Source of the DNA: Methylorubrum rhodesianum
GTDB taxonomy: Bacteria > Pseudomonadota > Alphaproteobacteria > Rhizobiales > Beijerinckiaceae
Reading direction: 5' to 3'
NCBI RefSeq assembly: GCF_014199985.1
Contig: NZ_JACHOS010000008.1
Location: 1 to 64,000, forward strand
DNA: 64,000 nt
Shown here piece after piece: positions 45,889-56,875 of this stretch. The notes under the pieces were generated by a model. That model was not told the DNA's origin. It saw only the letters and a program-made list of their open reading frames with translations, and made no database searches. Both the position numbers and the translations under genes were made by a program. Every line of letters begins with the position of its first letter. Positions within the stretch are counted from its first letter, which is position 1.

Positions 45889-46608
45889 ATGTCTCACGGT
45901 TCTGAAAGGGGTTCGCCGTTCCGGCTGATCCCGGTGATCGACCTGCGCCGGGGCCAGGTGGTGCGCGCCCGCGCGGGCGAGCGGGACGCCTATGCCCCGA
46001 TCGACACCCCCTTGGCCAGAGGCTCGGCCCCCGCCGACATCGCCCGCGGCCTCCTGGACGCCGTCGGCGGCGATCGCCTCTACCTCGCCGATCTCGACGC
46101 GATCATGGAGGGCGCCGAGCCCGACCGCGCCAGTCTTGAGGCGGTGGCTTGCGCCTGTCCCGGCGTGACGCTGTGGGTCGATGCGGGCTTCTCCGATCTT
46201 CCGGGGACCGAGCGCTTCGGCCGGCTCGGTCTCGGCCGTCCGGTGATCGGCAGCGAGAGCCAGCACGATGCCGGGCTCGTGCGCGCTCTCGGAGACCGCG
46301 CCGTGCTCTCCCTCGACAGCCGGGGCACGGAGCGGCTCGGGCCGGACGCCCTGCACGACGATGCACGGATCTGGCCCGAGGACGTGATCGTGATGACGCT
46401 GGCGCGGGTCGGCGCCGGCACCGGCCCCGATCTTTCCGGGATTTCACGGGCCATCGCGCTCGGACAGGGGCGGCGGATCTACGCGGCCGGCGGCGTGCGG
46501 GGACCGCAGGATGTCGAGGATCTCGCGCGGGCCGGCGCCGCGGGGGCGCTCGTGGCCTCGGCGATCCATGACGGGCGGTTGAGCCGGACCCTTTCCGGTT
46601 CGGGCTGA
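45889..46608 (+). CDS. HisA-like TIM-barrel protein of the H4MPT island
   Basis: A 239-residue TIM barrel: FRLIPVIDLRRGQVVRARAGERDAY at the N-terminus (HisA family start), LYLADLDAIMEG, LWVDAGFSD, VLSLDSRG, IYAAGGVRGPQDVEDLARAGAAGALVASAIHDG at the C-terminal phosphate-binding end. HisA isomerises ProFAR in histidine synthesis, but this HisA-like type is found with H4MPT genes and the histidine operon is not adjacent. Probably a cofactor-biosynthesis isomerase. Its start is 15 bp from the divergent gene. Confidence 0.78.
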   Translation: MSHGSERGSPFRLIPVIDLRRGQVVRARAGERDAYAPIDTPLARGSAPADIARGLLDAVGGDRLYLADLDAIMEGAEPDRASLEAVACACPGVTLWVDAGFSDLPGTERFGRLGLGRPVIGSESQHDAGLVRALGDRAVLSLDSRGTERLGPDALHDDARIWPEDVIVMTLARVGAGTGPDLSGISRAIALGQGRRIYAAGGVRGPQDVEDLARAGAAGALVASAIHDGRLSRTLSGSG

Positions 46609-46669
46609 GCGCCCGGGGTCTCGCGATGCGCCGTCCTCATGAGGCGCAGACGGATCGGAGCCTTCGCCC

Positions 46670-46698
46670 AAAAAGAAAGGGACGGCCGAAGCCGTCCC
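46670..46698 (-). terminator. rho-independent terminator of fae
   Basis: A perfect 8-bp stem GGGACGGC / GCCGTCCC with loop CGAA on the plus strand (TTCG on the minus). On the minus strand it is followed by TTTCTTTTT, an ideal T-tract. It lies about 95 bp past the fae stop. Confidence 0.9.
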
Positions 46699-46791
46699 AA
46701 TCCATCAACGTCCAAGGAAGATCGAAGCCAGTCGCTGGAGCAGACCCCGCGGTGCGGGCGGAGGCTCGCTCTGCCCAGGACTGTCCCCGAT

Positions 46792-47304
46792 CTAAGCGTT
46801 GGCGGCGAAGGGGTGCTGCGCCGAGTTGCGCTGCTCGGTGACGACCGAGGCCTTCGGCTCGCCGTTGACGGCGCGCTGGATCGAGAGCTTGGTGGCCTCG
46901 TAGTTGTACTTCTGGATCTTGGCGTCGTCGGCCGCTTCCCAGTGGATGAACACGCCGACCAGGATGTACAGGTCGTCGGCCTCATCGGCCGGGATGATGC
47001 CTTCGGCAACCGCATCCTGCACCGCCTTGGCGACGCCGTGCTGGGCCGGGCCGAACATCTGGACGGCCTGACGGGCGTCGTTGATGGTGACCTTGTTGAA
47101 CATCAGGGTGTTCGGCTTGCACGGCAGGTTCGGCGCGATGACCGCGAGCAGGCTGGTGAAGCCGTGCTTGTTGTTCACGAGGCCGTTGCAGAAGGCGGTC
47201 TCGGCCGGCGAACCGCGCGGTCCGATGATGAGGTCGATGTGGGCGACCTCGTTGCCGTCGCCGACGAGCGCTTCGCCGACCTGAACCTTGGTGATCTTTG
47301 CCAT
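46792..47304 (-). CDS. fae: formaldehyde-activating enzyme
   Basis: A 170-residue enzyme that condenses formaldehyde with H4MPT to methylene-H4MPT, the entry to formaldehyde oxidation. The sequence shows the family core: [28 protein letters not shown] (with the catalytic His of AHIDLI), [34 protein letters not shown], and [25 protein letters not shown]. Length and pattern match M. extorquens Fae. Very abundant in methanol-grown cells; strong ribosome site (AGGGAGAGACCCCGA), terminator and its own upstream region are consistent with high expression. Confidence 0.97.
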   Translation of the reverse strand: MAKITKVQVGEALVGDGNEVAHIDLIIGPRGSPAETAFCNGLVNNKHGFTSLLAVIAPNLPCKPNTLMFNKVTINDARQAVQMFGPAQHGVAKAVQDAVAEGIIPADEADDLYILVGVFIHWEAADDAKIQKYNYEATKLSIQRAVNGEPKASVVTEQRNSAQHPFAANA

Positions 47305-47423
47305 TCGGGGTCTCTCCCTGGATTCCTACAAAAAGGCCCACCCTGAGAGAAGGCGGGGCCGGAAGCCATCCTTGTTCGCGGCGCCCGGCAGGGGGCCGAG
47401 CCGGTTAGCCCGGACAGCGGCGC

Positions 47424-47442
47424 GGACCCTACAGCGGGGTCC
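47424..47442. promoter_or_regulatory. inverted repeat upstream of fae
   Basis: GGACCC-N7-GGGTCC, about 120-138 bp upstream of the fae start codon. It is a symmetric operator-like site in the 235-bp leader. No regulator known; could also be a leader hairpin. Confidence 0.35.
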
Positions 47443-47539
47443 GGCGCCGAACAACCCGCGCAAGGCGCTGAAATCGGGGATTTTTTGAAACCGCGGGGGC
47501 CTTGACGCGCGAAGATTCTTTCGCTCCGCCACACGGGGT

Positions 47540-48403
47540 TCAGGCGGCCTCGCCGCGGGCCGACAGCAACGCGTCCAGGAACAGCGTCGCGACGGTGAAG
47601 TCGGCACTCGTTCCGGGATTGAGGCCGGCCTCCTTCAATTCGCGGTCATAGGCGAGAAGCGCCTCGACCGGAGCCGCGGCGAGGTCGATTCCCGCGAGCC
47701 GCGCCCGCGCCGCCGCGCGCACCGCCTCGGCTCGCTCGGGACCGTGCTTGCGGGCGATGTGGCTGTCGGGCACTTCCGTGAGATAGGCGAGGTGGACGGC
47801 CGTGGTGGTCCAGGGCGGCGCGAGGCCCTGCCTTCGGGCCTCTCTCAGTGCAGACAAACCGATGGCGAACAGGTCGCCGAACCCGTCGGTATAGGCACGG
47901 GCGATGCGGTCCCGCGGGGCGGCCTCGGCCATCGCCGCGCGCAGCGGCGGGACCGGCCCCTCGGCGCCGACATCGTGGCGCTCGGCCCGGCCGAGGCCGC
48001 CGGGATTGGCCCGGCGGATCGCCGCGAACACGTCGCTGGAATCGGATGCGTCGAACGTCGCCAGAACGGCGTTCAGGGCCTCGGCCAGGGGACCGGGCCG
48101 CTCCGCGGCGCAGGCGAGCGGCGCGCAGAGGAGCAGGATGCCGAGATTGGTGTTCTGGCCGACGGCGGCGATGGTGGCCTCGACCCCGCCGCGCACCCGG
48201 TGGCCCACGCGCGCGCCCGGTTCGGCCAAGAAGGGCGCCGACACGTCGGCACTGGTGACGAAATCGGTGGTCACCATGCGGTGGCCGGGGGCGTAGCCGT
48301 GAACGTTGCCGGGCTTCAGCGCATCGAGTTCGGCGAGGCAGGCGGCCCGATACAGGTCGGCCACCGTCGCCGCCGGCAGACCGTCCCGCGGCACCGCGCT
48401 CAT
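47540..48403 (-). CDS. CitG-like (triphosphoribosyl-dephospho-CoA synthase family) protein of the H4MPT/MYFR island
   Basis: A 287-residue all-helical protein of the CitG family: AACLAELDALKPGNVHGYAPGHRM, TDFVTSADVSAPF, VGQNTNLGILLLCAPLA, and TDGFGDLFAIGLSALREA. CitG itself makes a prosthetic group precursor from ATP and dephospho-CoA; this homologue occurs in H4MPT operons of methylotrophs. Start ATG 48403 overlaps the RimK-like ligase stop by 4 bp. One of the cluster's unnamed ORFs (orf7 or orf17); I cannot be sure of the label. Confidence 0.8.
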   Translation of the reverse strand: MSAVPRDGLPAATVADLYRAACLAELDALKPGNVHGYAPGHRMVTTDFVTSADVSAPFLAEPGARVGHRVRGGVEATIAAVGQNTNLGILLLCAPLACAAERPGPLAEALNAVLATFDASDSSDVFAAIRRANPGGLGRAERHDVGAEGPVPPLRAAMAEAAPRDRIARAYTDGFGDLFAIGLSALREARRQGLAPPWTTTAVHLAYLTEVPDSHIARKHGPERAEAVRAAARARLAGIDLAAAPVEALLAYDRELKEAGLNPGTSADFTVATLFLDALLSARGEAA

Positions 48404-49314
48404 CCGAGCGCCGAGACCAGGCGCGGCGGCCGCGCCGCGCGCACCGCGTTGAGGAAGCCGCGGGCAACCGCCCCGGCGATATCGATCTCGGTCACCTGCT
48501 GCAGCCCGGACCATGCGGGCATGGAGTTGACCTCCAGCACCAGAAAGCCGCCCTCGCCGTCCTCGACGAGGTCGATTCCGGTATAGTCCACGCCGACCGC
48601 CGCCGCCGCCGCCTCCGCGAGTTCGGCGGCGCGGGCCGGCACCTCCCAGGCGAAGGGCCGGCCGCCACGGTGGACGTTGGTGATCCAGCCGTCGCCCTCG
48701 CGGATCATCCCGGCGATCGCCCGGCCCTCGCAGACGAAGACGCGGTAGTCGCGCCAGAGCCCGTCGGCGCGGGGCACGTAGCGCTGGAGGTAGTAGACGC
48801 CGCTGACCGCGGCCTCGGCCGGCAGGTCGTCGGGAGTTTCGAGGAGCATCAGCCCCTCGCCCTGCGAGCCGAACAGGGGTTTCAGCACGATCGGCTTGCC
48901 CGGCCGCGCCTCCCGGGCGACGATCTCGGCCGCCGCCTCCCGCTTCGAGACGACGAAGGTGTCGGGAGTGGGCAGACCGGCGCGGGCGATCAGGAGGGAG
49001 GTCGCCGCCTTGTCGACCGAGCGCTCGATGGCGGCGGGGCTATTCCAGACCGTGACGCCGGAGGCGACGAGCGCGTGGAGGACGCCGAGGCGCATCGTGG
49101 TGGCCTCGAACGTGCCGCCGGCGATCGTGCGCAGCAGGACGCCGTCCGGCAAACCGTCCTCGAAGCCGGGCACCCGCAGCGGTTCGCCGCCCCCCGTCAC
49201 CACGGCGACGTCGGCGAGCGAGAACAGCACCGGCTCGACGCCGAAGCCGCGCAAGGCCTCCCGCAGCCGCGCCTTGTGCCAATTGCCGTTATCGGCCGCG
49301 AGCCCGATGCGCAT
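48400..49314 (-). CDS. RimK-like ATP-grasp ligase (probable methylofuran glutamate ligase)
   Basis: A 304-residue ATP-grasp protein: MRIGLAADNGNWHKARLREAL at the N-terminus, KPIVLKPLFGSQGEGLMLLE (ATP grip), YLQRYVPRADGLWRDYRVFVCEG, and DYTGIDLVEDGEGGFLVLEVNSMPAW (metal site). Similar RimK-type ligases add glutamates to cofactors (MptN, CofF). In M. extorquens an ATP-grasp gene of this island (orf5/MyfB) extends the methylofuran polyglutamate chain; this downstream-of-mch gene is the likely candidate, from memory of gene order. ATG 49314 chosen in place of the longer frame. Confidence 0.82.
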   Translation of the reverse strand: MRIGLAADNGNWHKARLREALRGFGVEPVLFSLADVAVVTGGGEPLRVPGFEDGLPDGVLLRTIAGGTFEATTMRLGVLHALVASGVTVWNSPAAIERSVDKAATSLLIARAGLPTPDTFVVSKREAAAEIVAREARPGKPIVLKPLFGSQGEGLMLLETPDDLPAEAAVSGVYYLQRYVPRADGLWRDYRVFVCEGRAIAGMIREGDGWITNVHRGGRPFAWEVPARAAELAEAAAAAVGVDYTGIDLVEDGEGGFLVLEVNSMPAWSGLQQVTEIDIAGAVARGFLNAVRAARPPRLVSALG

Positions 49315-49338
49315 TCGCTCTTGTTCCGTTTTTCTCAA

Positions 49339-49480
49339 CCCTCTCCCCTGTGCGGGAAAGGGGGCCTGCGGAGCAGGCGGGCGAGGGGCCGGCCCAACCA
49401 GCTCTATCCGGAAGCGCCGCTGCCCTCTCCAGCCCCCTGCTGACGCAGGGGCCCCTCCCCCCGCGGAGGGGGGAGGGTTT
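49339..49480. repeat. dispersed palindromic element, copy C
   Basis: About 142 bp between mch and the RimK-like ligase gene: CCCTCTCCCCTGTGCGGGAA AGGGG on the left, CCCCTCCCCCCGCGGAGGGG GGAGGG on the right, with internal CCTGCGGAGCAGG hairpin. Same architecture as copies A and B. Confidence 0.7.
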
Positions 49481-49491
49481 TCGTGGCGCCT

Positions 49492-51625
<2,134 letters not shown>

Positions 51626-51642
51626 CAGGCTCGGTGCCGCGC

Positions 51643-52536
51643 TCAGCCGGCGATCTCGACGGCGAGTTGGTAGGCGTCGCGGAAGTCGAGGCAGAGCGGC
51701 TCCTGCGCCTCCAGCATCTTGCGGAACAGGCGGCACTGGGTCTGGTACTTCACGTTGCCGACCGCGAGCGCGCCGATGCCGACGCCCTTGCCCGTGGGCA
51801 GCGGAACATCGACGGCGTTGACGTCGATGCCGGCGATGCCGGCGGGGGGCACCGCGTTGACGTCGGAGGCCACCAGGAGCCTGGGCGCGGATTCGAGATC
51901 CTCCGCCGTCAGGATCGAGACGCCGGCAGGACCCGCCGAGAGGATCACGTCGGCATCCGTGATGGCCGCGCGCCGCGCCTCGGGCGCCGTGCCGTCGACG
52001 GCGCCGACCTCGATGCCGAAGCGCCACTTCATGGTGAAGGCGATCTTCGAGACGCGCTCCTCGCCGTCATGGCCGACGAGCACGGTCTGCGCGCCCTCCA
52101 GGGCGCCGATCACCGCGGCGACGTAGGCGACCACGCCCGCGCCGCCGAAGATGACGATGCGCTTGCCCTTGAGGTCGGTCGAGAACCGCGCCTTCAGCGC
52201 CCGGTTCACCTCGGCGACCATCGCCGCGCCGGTGGTGAAGGAGCCGGCCGGGTCGGCGAAGACATGGTTGGCGAAGGGCGGAACGAAGGCCTTCTTCGCC
52301 CGGTCCATCATGTCGAGGGCCAATTCGGCATTCTTGCCGCCGATGAAGATGCCGGTGCGCACGCCGTCCTGCGGCGCGCGGGAGAAGATCGAATCTTGGG
52401 TCAACGAGACGACGTCGGTCAGATCGACGCCGGTATAAGGGATCAGCGTCTCGAAGCCGGCATCGATCGCCATGTTCACGTCGAACGGGCTCATGTGTTT
52501 GAGCGGCGTCAGCATGTGCAGGATCGAGCGGGCCAT
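51643..52536 (-). CDS. mtdB: NAD(P)-dependent methylene-H4MPT dehydrogenase
   Basis: A 297-residue enzyme that oxidises methylene-H4MPT to methenyl-H4MPT with NAD(P)+. Start ATG 52536 gives MARSILHMLTPLKHMSPFDVNMAIDAGF; the nucleotide fold has RIVIFGGAGVVAYVAAVIGALEGA; and PAGSFTTGAAMVAEVN is characteristic. Length and pattern match AM1 MtdB. It is the second step after Fae; mch and ATP-grasp genes follow. Confidence 0.96.
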   Translation of the reverse strand: MARSILHMLTPLKHMSPFDVNMAIDAGFETLIPYTGVDLTDVVSLTQDSIFSRAPQDGVRTGIFIGGKNAELALDMMDRAKKAFVPPFANHVFADPAGSFTTGAAMVAEVNRALKARFSTDLKGKRIVIFGGAGVVAYVAAVIGALEGAQTVLVGHDGEERVSKIAFTMKWRFGIEVGAVDGTAPEARRAAITDADVILSAGPAGVSILTAEDLESAPRLLVASDVNAVPPAGIAGIDVNAVDVPLPTGKGVGIGALAVGNVKYQTQCRLFRKMLEAQEPLCLDFRDAYQLAVEIAG

Positions 52537-52595
52537 GGTCTTCGTCCTCTCGTGACCGCGCCCTTGGCAGAGCGCTTCAGGTGCAAAACCGGAAC

Positions 52596-52609
52596 GACCG
52601 GCGCCGGTC
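52596..52609. promoter_or_regulatory. 14-bp palindrome upstream of mtdB
   Basis: GACCGGCGCCGGTC is a perfect palindrome 60-73 bp upstream of the mtdB start. On the minus strand it overlaps a TTGACC sequence that could be a -35 element. Operator-like; support is sequence symmetry only. Confidence 0.35.
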
Positions 52610-52647
52610 AAGCGCAGGTTTCTTTGAACCGGGAAAAAGAAAAAGCT

Positions 52648-53649
52648 CTAAACTTCGGCAATCGAGGCGCCGACATTGCGCCCGCGAGCGATGACGAAGC
52701 GCAGGCGGCCCGGTCGTGCCAGCCGCGCCACCAGCGCCTCCGCCTCCCTCTGCGAGGGCATCAGCGCGAAGCCGGTGGGCCCCCAGGAACTCTGGCCGTA
52801 GCCGGGCACGCCCGCGGCCGCGACGGCGGCGAGCGCCTCGGCCACTGCGGGGCTTGCGAAGCGCCCGCCCTGATGGGGAGCGAAATGGTCGCCGATCCGC
52901 TTCTGGATCGCGGTGATGCCGGCGCCGAAGCCGTCGGGCTCGGCGGTCGCGGCGGCCGGCAGGACCTGCATCAGCACGATCCGGCAGATCTCGGCGGCTT
53001 CGCCCGCATCGAAGGGCGGCAGGTCGCGGAACGCTTCCGTCTCACGGGAGCCATGCACCCCCGTCATGGCTTCATCGAGGATCAGCACAACCCGCCAGTC
53101 TTCCGGGTAGGGCAGCCGGGCGATGACCGGCGGCGGCGCGCCGGATCCGTCGCGCCCGCCATCGACGATCAGGCCGCCCTCGGTGAAGGCGGCGAGCCCG
53201 ACGCCGGAACGGTTGCCGCGATCGAGCACGTCGGCGAAGTCGGCCGGCGCGAACGGGCGGCCGTTCAGGCGCGCCACCGCGGCGGCGACCGCCAGCGCGA
53301 CCTGCGTGCCCGAACCGAAGCCGGCATGGGGCGGGATCGCTTCCTCGACCTCGATGGCCACCATCTCCGGCACGTCGAGATAGGAGGCCGCCGCGAGCAG
53401 GTTGGCGCGCACCCGCTCGGCCTCCGGGCCGGTGGCGGAGACGCGCTTCGCGGGGCGGGCCAGGAGCTGCACCGCCGGCGCGTCGAGGGCGAGCCCGATG
53501 CTGCCGAAGCGGCGCCCGAGGCCGCCATTGAGATCGAGGAAGCCGAAATGAAGGCGCGCGGGCGCGCGGACCCGCACCGCGTTGACGGCACTGCAGTTTG
53601 CGCGGGAGACGCTCGCGATCTCACCCGTCTGGTCCGGGACCTCGGCCAC
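52648..53649 (-). CDS. mptG: beta-ribofuranosylaminobenzene 5'-phosphate (RFAP) synthase
   Basis: A 333-residue GHMP-kinase-superfamily enzyme that makes the RFAP unit, the committed step of H4MPT synthesis, from pHBA/pABA and PRPP. Start GTG 53649 follows a GGGAGGG site; a longer frame reaches 53889 but the extra 80 residues look non-coding. Features: VRVRAPARLHFGFLDLNGGLGRRFGS, PPHAGFGSGTQVALAVAAAVARL (GHMP glycine-rich loop), RSGVGLAAFTEGGLIVDGG, and GQSSWGPTGFALM. This is the gene long known as orf4/mptG. Confidence 0.93.
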   Translation of the reverse strand: MAEVPDQTGEIASVSRANCSAVNAVRVRAPARLHFGFLDLNGGLGRRFGSIGLALDAPAVQLLARPAKRVSATGPEAERVRANLLAAASYLDVPEMVAIEVEEAIPPHAGFGSGTQVALAVAAAVARLNGRPFAPADFADVLDRGNRSGVGLAAFTEGGLIVDGGRDGSGAPPPVIARLPYPEDWRVVLILDEAMTGVHGSRETEAFRDLPPFDAGEAAEICRIVLMQVLPAAATAEPDGFGAGITAIQKRIGDHFAPHQGGRFASPAVAEALAAVAAAGVPGYGQSSWGPTGFALMPSQREAEALVARLARPGRLRFVIARGRNVGASIAEV

Positions 53650-54132
53650 GGTCTCATTCCCTCCCGCAAAAGCTGCCGTCCCGGCCGGCGCACACGCGCC
53701 CGGTGATGCGGGCGGCTTCTCCCATGCTGCGGCGCCCGCGACAACCTCGCCCAGCGCAACTGACGGCGACGTGAGAGGTTCGAACGAAGGCTGAGGCGAG
53801 GCGGCACGGAGAGACCGTCCTTCCAGAGAAAGGTCGCTTCCGGCCGCGAGCCGATGCGGCGGGCGCCGCCGTTTGCCGAGGCACCGCAAACCGGCCGATG
53901 AACGAAATCCTTAGGCCAAACTTCGCCGGGGGCTTGCAGGCTCCGGCTCGGGAAGGCAAAACCCTCCCGCTCCCTTTCGCGGAGCCGGTCCGAGCCGCCG
54001 TCGTCGAACCCGAGCCGGGATTTCGAGACGCCCGAGGCTCCACCAGGGGTATCGTTCCGACACCCTTCGGACATGACCGTCTTTCGCCCCGCCTCGACGC
54101 GGGGATGCCCGAAGAAACGACGGTGAGGAAGC
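53650..54132. other. divergent control region mptG / fhcBADC
   Basis: 483 bp between the two start codons. It should hold both promoters; the fhcB side ends in a GAGGAAGC ribosome site. The open frames here have non-coding composition, including the N-terminal extension of the mptG frame. No clear repeat was found. Confidence 0.5.
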
Positions 54133-55209
54133 ATGGCAGCCTGGGTGAAGGGAGGCGCGGCGGATGTGGACGCGGCGGTCGAAGCCGCTGTCGACCTGCT
54201 GGCCGCATCGCGCGTGCCGGTGCTGGCGGGGCTGAGCGCCGAAGTCTCCGCGTTGCGCGCCGCCTATAGGCTGGCCGAGACGCTCGGCGCCTCGCTCGAT
54301 CCCGTCTCCGGTCCGAGCCTCTACGCCGAACTCGGCGCATTGAGCGTCGGCGGCGCCATGACCACGACGCGCGCCGAGACGGTCGGCCGGGCGGACGTGG
54401 TGCTCATCCTCGGCAACCGTCCCTGGGACGGCGACCTGATCCCCGAGATCGCCGCCGCAACGCCGAGCCGCGGACGCGCCGCCGGGGCCGAGCGCAGCCT
54501 GCTCTCCCTCGGCGGCCCGCAGAACGGCGCGACGCGCCACGTCGCCTACGCGGCGGAGGCCGGCGGACTCGCCGTCTCGCTCGGACATCTGCGCGCCTTC
54601 GCCAAGGGCCATCTGGCCGGTGAGGCGGCCTACGCCGATCTCGCCCGCCGCCTGTTCGCCGCCCAGTACGGCGTCGTCGTCTACGACCCGGAGGAGGTCG
54701 GCGAACGCGGCGTGGAGATGCTCCAGGGCCTGATCCGCGATCTCAACGAGTCCACCCGATTCTTCGCGCTCGCGCTGGCCGATCCGTTCCAGGGCCGCGC
54801 CGCCGTACAGCTCTCCGCCTGGACCACCGGTCAGGCGCCCCGCGTCGGCTTCGGCCGGTATCAGCCGGAACACGATCCCTGGCGCTTCGACAGCGCCCGC
54901 CAGATCGCCTCCGGAGAGGCGGATGCCGCCCTGTGGCTCGCCTCCCTCCCGGCCCCACGCCCGGACTGGCTCGGCCGCCTGCCGACGGTGGCCATCGTCG
55001 GCGAGGGCTCGCCCGAGGCTGCGGGCGAGACGGCGGAGATCGTCATCACCGTGGGCGTGCCCGGCCAGAGCGTCGGCGGCGCGCTGTGGAACGAGCGGCG
55101 CGGCGTCATCGCGTACACGGAACCGAAGGCCGCCACGGACGCGCAGACCGCCGCCGGCGTGCTCGCCCGCATCCGCGACCGCCTCATCGAGAAGGGTGTC
55201 TCATGCTGA
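54133..55209 (+). CDS. fhcB: formyltransferase/hydrolase complex subunit B
   Basis: A 358-residue subunit homologous to FwdB/FmdB of formylmethanofuran dehydrogenase but lacking the redox-centre ligands, as for all bacterial FhcB. Features: VDLLAASRVPVLAGLSAEVSALRAAYRLAETLG, DVVLILGNRPWDGDLIPEI, and EDIVITVGVPGQSVGGALWNERR-like C-terminal region (EIVITVGVPGQSV). With FhcA, C and D it converts formyl-H4MPT and methylofuran to formate. First gene of the fhcBADC operon. Confidence 0.93.
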   Translation: MAAWVKGGAADVDAAVEAAVDLLAASRVPVLAGLSAEVSALRAAYRLAETLGASLDPVSGPSLYAELGALSVGGAMTTTRAETVGRADVVLILGNRPWDGDLIPEIAAATPSRGRAAGAERSLLSLGGPQNGATRHVAYAAEAGGLAVSLGHLRAFAKGHLAGEAAYADLARRLFAAQYGVVVYDPEEVGERGVEMLQGLIRDLNESTRFFALALADPFQGRAAVQLSAWTTGQAPRVGFGRYQPEHDPWRFDSARQIASGEADAALWLASLPAPRPDWLGRLPTVAIVGEGSPEAAGETAEIVITVGVPGQSVGGALWNERRGVIAYTEPKAATDAQTAAGVLARIRDRLIEKGVSC

Positions 55210-56849
55210 CCCGCATCCACGGCGGACGGGTGATCGATCCCACGGCCGGGCGCGATGCCGTCGGCGACGTCTGGATCGAGGACGGTCGCGTCGTCGCCCC
55301 CTCCGAGCGCAAACCCGACCGCACCATCGACGCCACCGGCTGCGTGGTGATGGCCGGCGGCGTCGAGGTCCACTCGCACATCGCCGGCGGCAACGTGGTG
55401 ATGAGCCGCCTGCTCCTGCCCGACCTCTACGTCAGCGAATCCGCGCCCAACGGCCATCCCTTCGCCCATGACGGCGGCTCGGGCAGCTGGATCGGCGCCA
55501 ACTACGCGCGGATGGGCTACACCACCGCCGTCGAGCCGGCGCTGCCGCCCTCGAACGCGCTCGCCACCCATCTCGAACTCGCCGACATCCCGCTGCTCGA
55601 CCGCGGCGGCCTCGCCGTGCTCGGCAACGACGACCACCTGCTCCAGCTCCTGCGCGACGGCGAGGGCCGCCAAGCCGTGCGCGATCTCGTGCAGCAGACG
55701 CTGGCCCATTCGCGAGGCTTGGGCGTCAAGTGCATCAATGCGGGCGGCGCCTCCGCCTTCAAGGACGGCGTGCTGAAGCTCAGTCTCGACGACGAGATCC
55801 CCTGCTACGGCCTCTCGACCCGCAAGATCATGTCGGCGCTGCTCGACGCGGTCGAGGAGATCGGCGTGCCGCACCCGCTGCACGTCCACTGCAACAATCT
55901 GGGGCTCCCCGGCGCCGACGACTCGCTCGTCGCGACGCTGGAAGCGGCGGAGGGGCGGCGCATCCACTTCGCCCACGCCCAGTTCTACGCCTACGGCGTG
56001 GTCGATCCCGAGAACCCGATGACGGGCGGCTTCCGCTCGGCGGCCGAGCGGATCAACGCGGCGATGGAGGCTCACCCCAACGCGACCTACGACGTGGGTC
56101 AGGTGGTGTTCGGCCAGACGGTGACGATCTCGCTGGACATCCTGCGCCAGTTCGGCGGCCGGAAAGGGGCCAAGCCGAAGAAGTGGGTGCTCTCGGCGGG
56201 CGATGCCGAGGGCGGCGGCGTGGTGCCGTTCCTCTACCGGCCGCGGGGCCCGGTCTCGTCGCTGCAATGGGCGATCGGCCTGGAGCTGATGCTGCTCTCG
56301 TCCAATCCCGAGCGCACCATCCTGACGACCGACCACCCCAATGGCGGCGTCTTCACCGAGTATCCGCGCATCATCCACCTGCTGATGGATGCCGAGGAGC
56401 GGGCGAAGGAGATCGCGTCGCTGCCGGCGGTCGTCGGCGAGCGCTCCGGGCTGCCGAAGATCGAGCGCGAGTACACATTCAGCGAGATCGCCCAGCTCAC
56501 CCGCTCCGGCCCGGCCAAGCTTCTGGGCCTGACCGATCGCGGCCACCTGCGCGAGGGCGCCAAGGCCGACGTCGCGATCTACCGCGACGAGCGGGACCGC
56601 ACGGCGATGTTCTCCCGCGCCAAGCTGGTGCTCAAGGACGGCCAGCCGATCGTCGAGGACGGCGAGGTCGTCGCGTGGTTCTCGGGCAAGACGCTGTCGC
56701 TCGATGTCGAGGCCGATGCCGGCATGGAGAAGCGTGCCGAGAGCTACCTGCAGGACCGCTTCGGCGCCGGACTCGACACCTTCGCGGTGCCGGACGCCGC
56801 GTTCCCGGAGAATACCGGGACGTTCGAAGACGTGGCCTGTCGGGCGTGA
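55203..56849 (+). CDS. fhcA: formyltransferase/hydrolase complex subunit A (formyl-MYFR hydrolase)
   Basis: A 548-residue amidohydrolase-superfamily enzyme. The zinc-binding pattern includes GGVEVHSHIAGGNVV, HPLHVHCNNLG, IHFAHAQFYAYG and LTTDHPNGGVFTEYPRI. It is the hydrolytic subunit releasing formate from formyl-methylofuran. The start ATG 55203 overlaps the end of fhcB by 7 bp. Length agrees with FhcA (FwdA homologue). Confidence 0.96.
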   Translation: MLTRIHGGRVIDPTAGRDAVGDVWIEDGRVVAPSERKPDRTIDATGCVVMAGGVEVHSHIAGGNVVMSRLLLPDLYVSESAPNGHPFAHDGGSGSWIGANYARMGYTTAVEPALPPSNALATHLELADIPLLDRGGLAVLGNDDHLLQLLRDGEGRQAVRDLVQQTLAHSRGLGVKCINAGGASAFKDGVLKLSLDDEIPCYGLSTRKIMSALLDAVEEIGVPHPLHVHCNNLGLPGADDSLVATLEAAEGRRIHFAHAQFYAYGVVDPENPMTGGFRSAAERINAAMEAHPNATYDVGQVVFGQTVTISLDILRQFGGRKGAKPKKWVLSAGDAEGGGVVPFLYRPRGPVSSLQWAIGLELMLLSSNPERTILTTDHPNGGVFTEYPRIIHLLMDAEERAKEIASLPAVVGERSGLPKIEREYTFSEIAQLTRSGPAKLLGLTDRGHLREGAKADVAIYRDERDRTAMFSRAKLVLKDGQPIVEDGEVVAWFSGKTLSLDVEADAGMEKRAESYLQDRFGAGLDTFAVPDAAFPENTGTFEDVACRA

Positions 56850-56875
56850 TGGGCGAGGGTGATGGGACGAAATCG

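Noticed and set aside
53650..53889. 80-residue N-terminal extension of the mptG frame
   Set aside because: RFAP synthases start close to the VRVRAPARLHFG segment and a GTG with a ribosome site exists at 53649; the extension has non-coding composition.
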